The position numbers and the translations under genes are program-made. The notes under the pieces are model-generated. The model saw nothing but the letters and a program-made list of their open reading frames with translations. It was not told the DNA's origin and did not search any database. Shown here in pieces: positions 5,542-5,558 of a DNA stretch of 5,558 nucleotides (position 1 is the first letter of the stretch; every line of letters begins with the position of its first letter). This DNA comes from Hyphomicrobiales bacterium (GTDB lineage Bacteria; Pseudomonadota; Alphaproteobacteria; Rhizobiales; UBA4765). The stretch covers positions 1-5,558 of the forward strand of contig JAIYEB010000252.1 in NCBI GenBank assembly GCA_027487195.1. The letters run 5' to 3'.

Positions 5542-5558
5542 TCGCTTTCCTTATCGCA
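5542..5558. other. Right edge after rpsD
   Basis: Only 17 bases follow the rpsD stop. They hold no gene and no complete terminator; the rpsD terminator, if there is one, lies beyond the window. Confidence 0.5.

Overview
The window reads as a stretch of conserved chromosomal core from a GC-rich alphaproteobacterium, most likely of the order Hyphomicrobiales (Rhizobiales). This rests on the homodimeric (type II) NADP isocitrate dehydrogenase of 404 residues, the style of MurI and TrmJ, the cysteine-free S4 protein with an MSKRH start, and the icd / SPOUT methyltransferase / murI / rpsD gene order, which I recall from that order. The genus cannot be told from the sequence. There is no sign of phage, transposon, plasmid, tRNA, rRNA or CRISPR sequence.

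Layout from left to right. 1-137: a left edge with no gene I can defend, then a strong terminator. 138-461 (minus): a short, exported Ala/Pro/Thr/Ser-rich protein of unknown function. 462-711: an intergenic stretch with a 12-bp perfect palindrome and the icd terminator. 712-1926 (minus): icd, the TCA-cycle isocitrate dehydrogenase. 1927-2207: a 281-bp divergent control region. 2208-2960 and 2971-3831 (plus): trmJ, a tRNA 2'-O-ribose methyltransferase, and murI, glutamate racemase, 10 nt apart and probably cotranscribed. 3882-4679 (minus): an exported alpha/beta-hydrolase-fold protein convergent with murI. 4680-4923: a second divergent region with a good promoter and a structured leader. 4924-5541 (plus): rpsD, ribosomal protein S4.

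The genes are mostly unrelated housekeeping functions: carbon metabolism, tRNA modification, peptidoglycan precursor supply and ribosome assembly. I do not see a new multi-gene system. The points most worth a second look are (1) the exported hydrolase, which has Gly where the nucleophilic Ser should be and no His in its last 134 residues, so it looks like a pseudo-enzyme; (2) the rpsD leader, with four self-complementary GGCC blocks, a near-perfect direct repeat, a GNRA-capped hairpin and an orphan AGGAGG, a plausible S4 autoregulatory element; and (3) a strong Shine-Dalgarno in front of trmJ that points to an out-of-frame ATG. Promoter, hairpin and regulatory calls were made by eye and are tentative.
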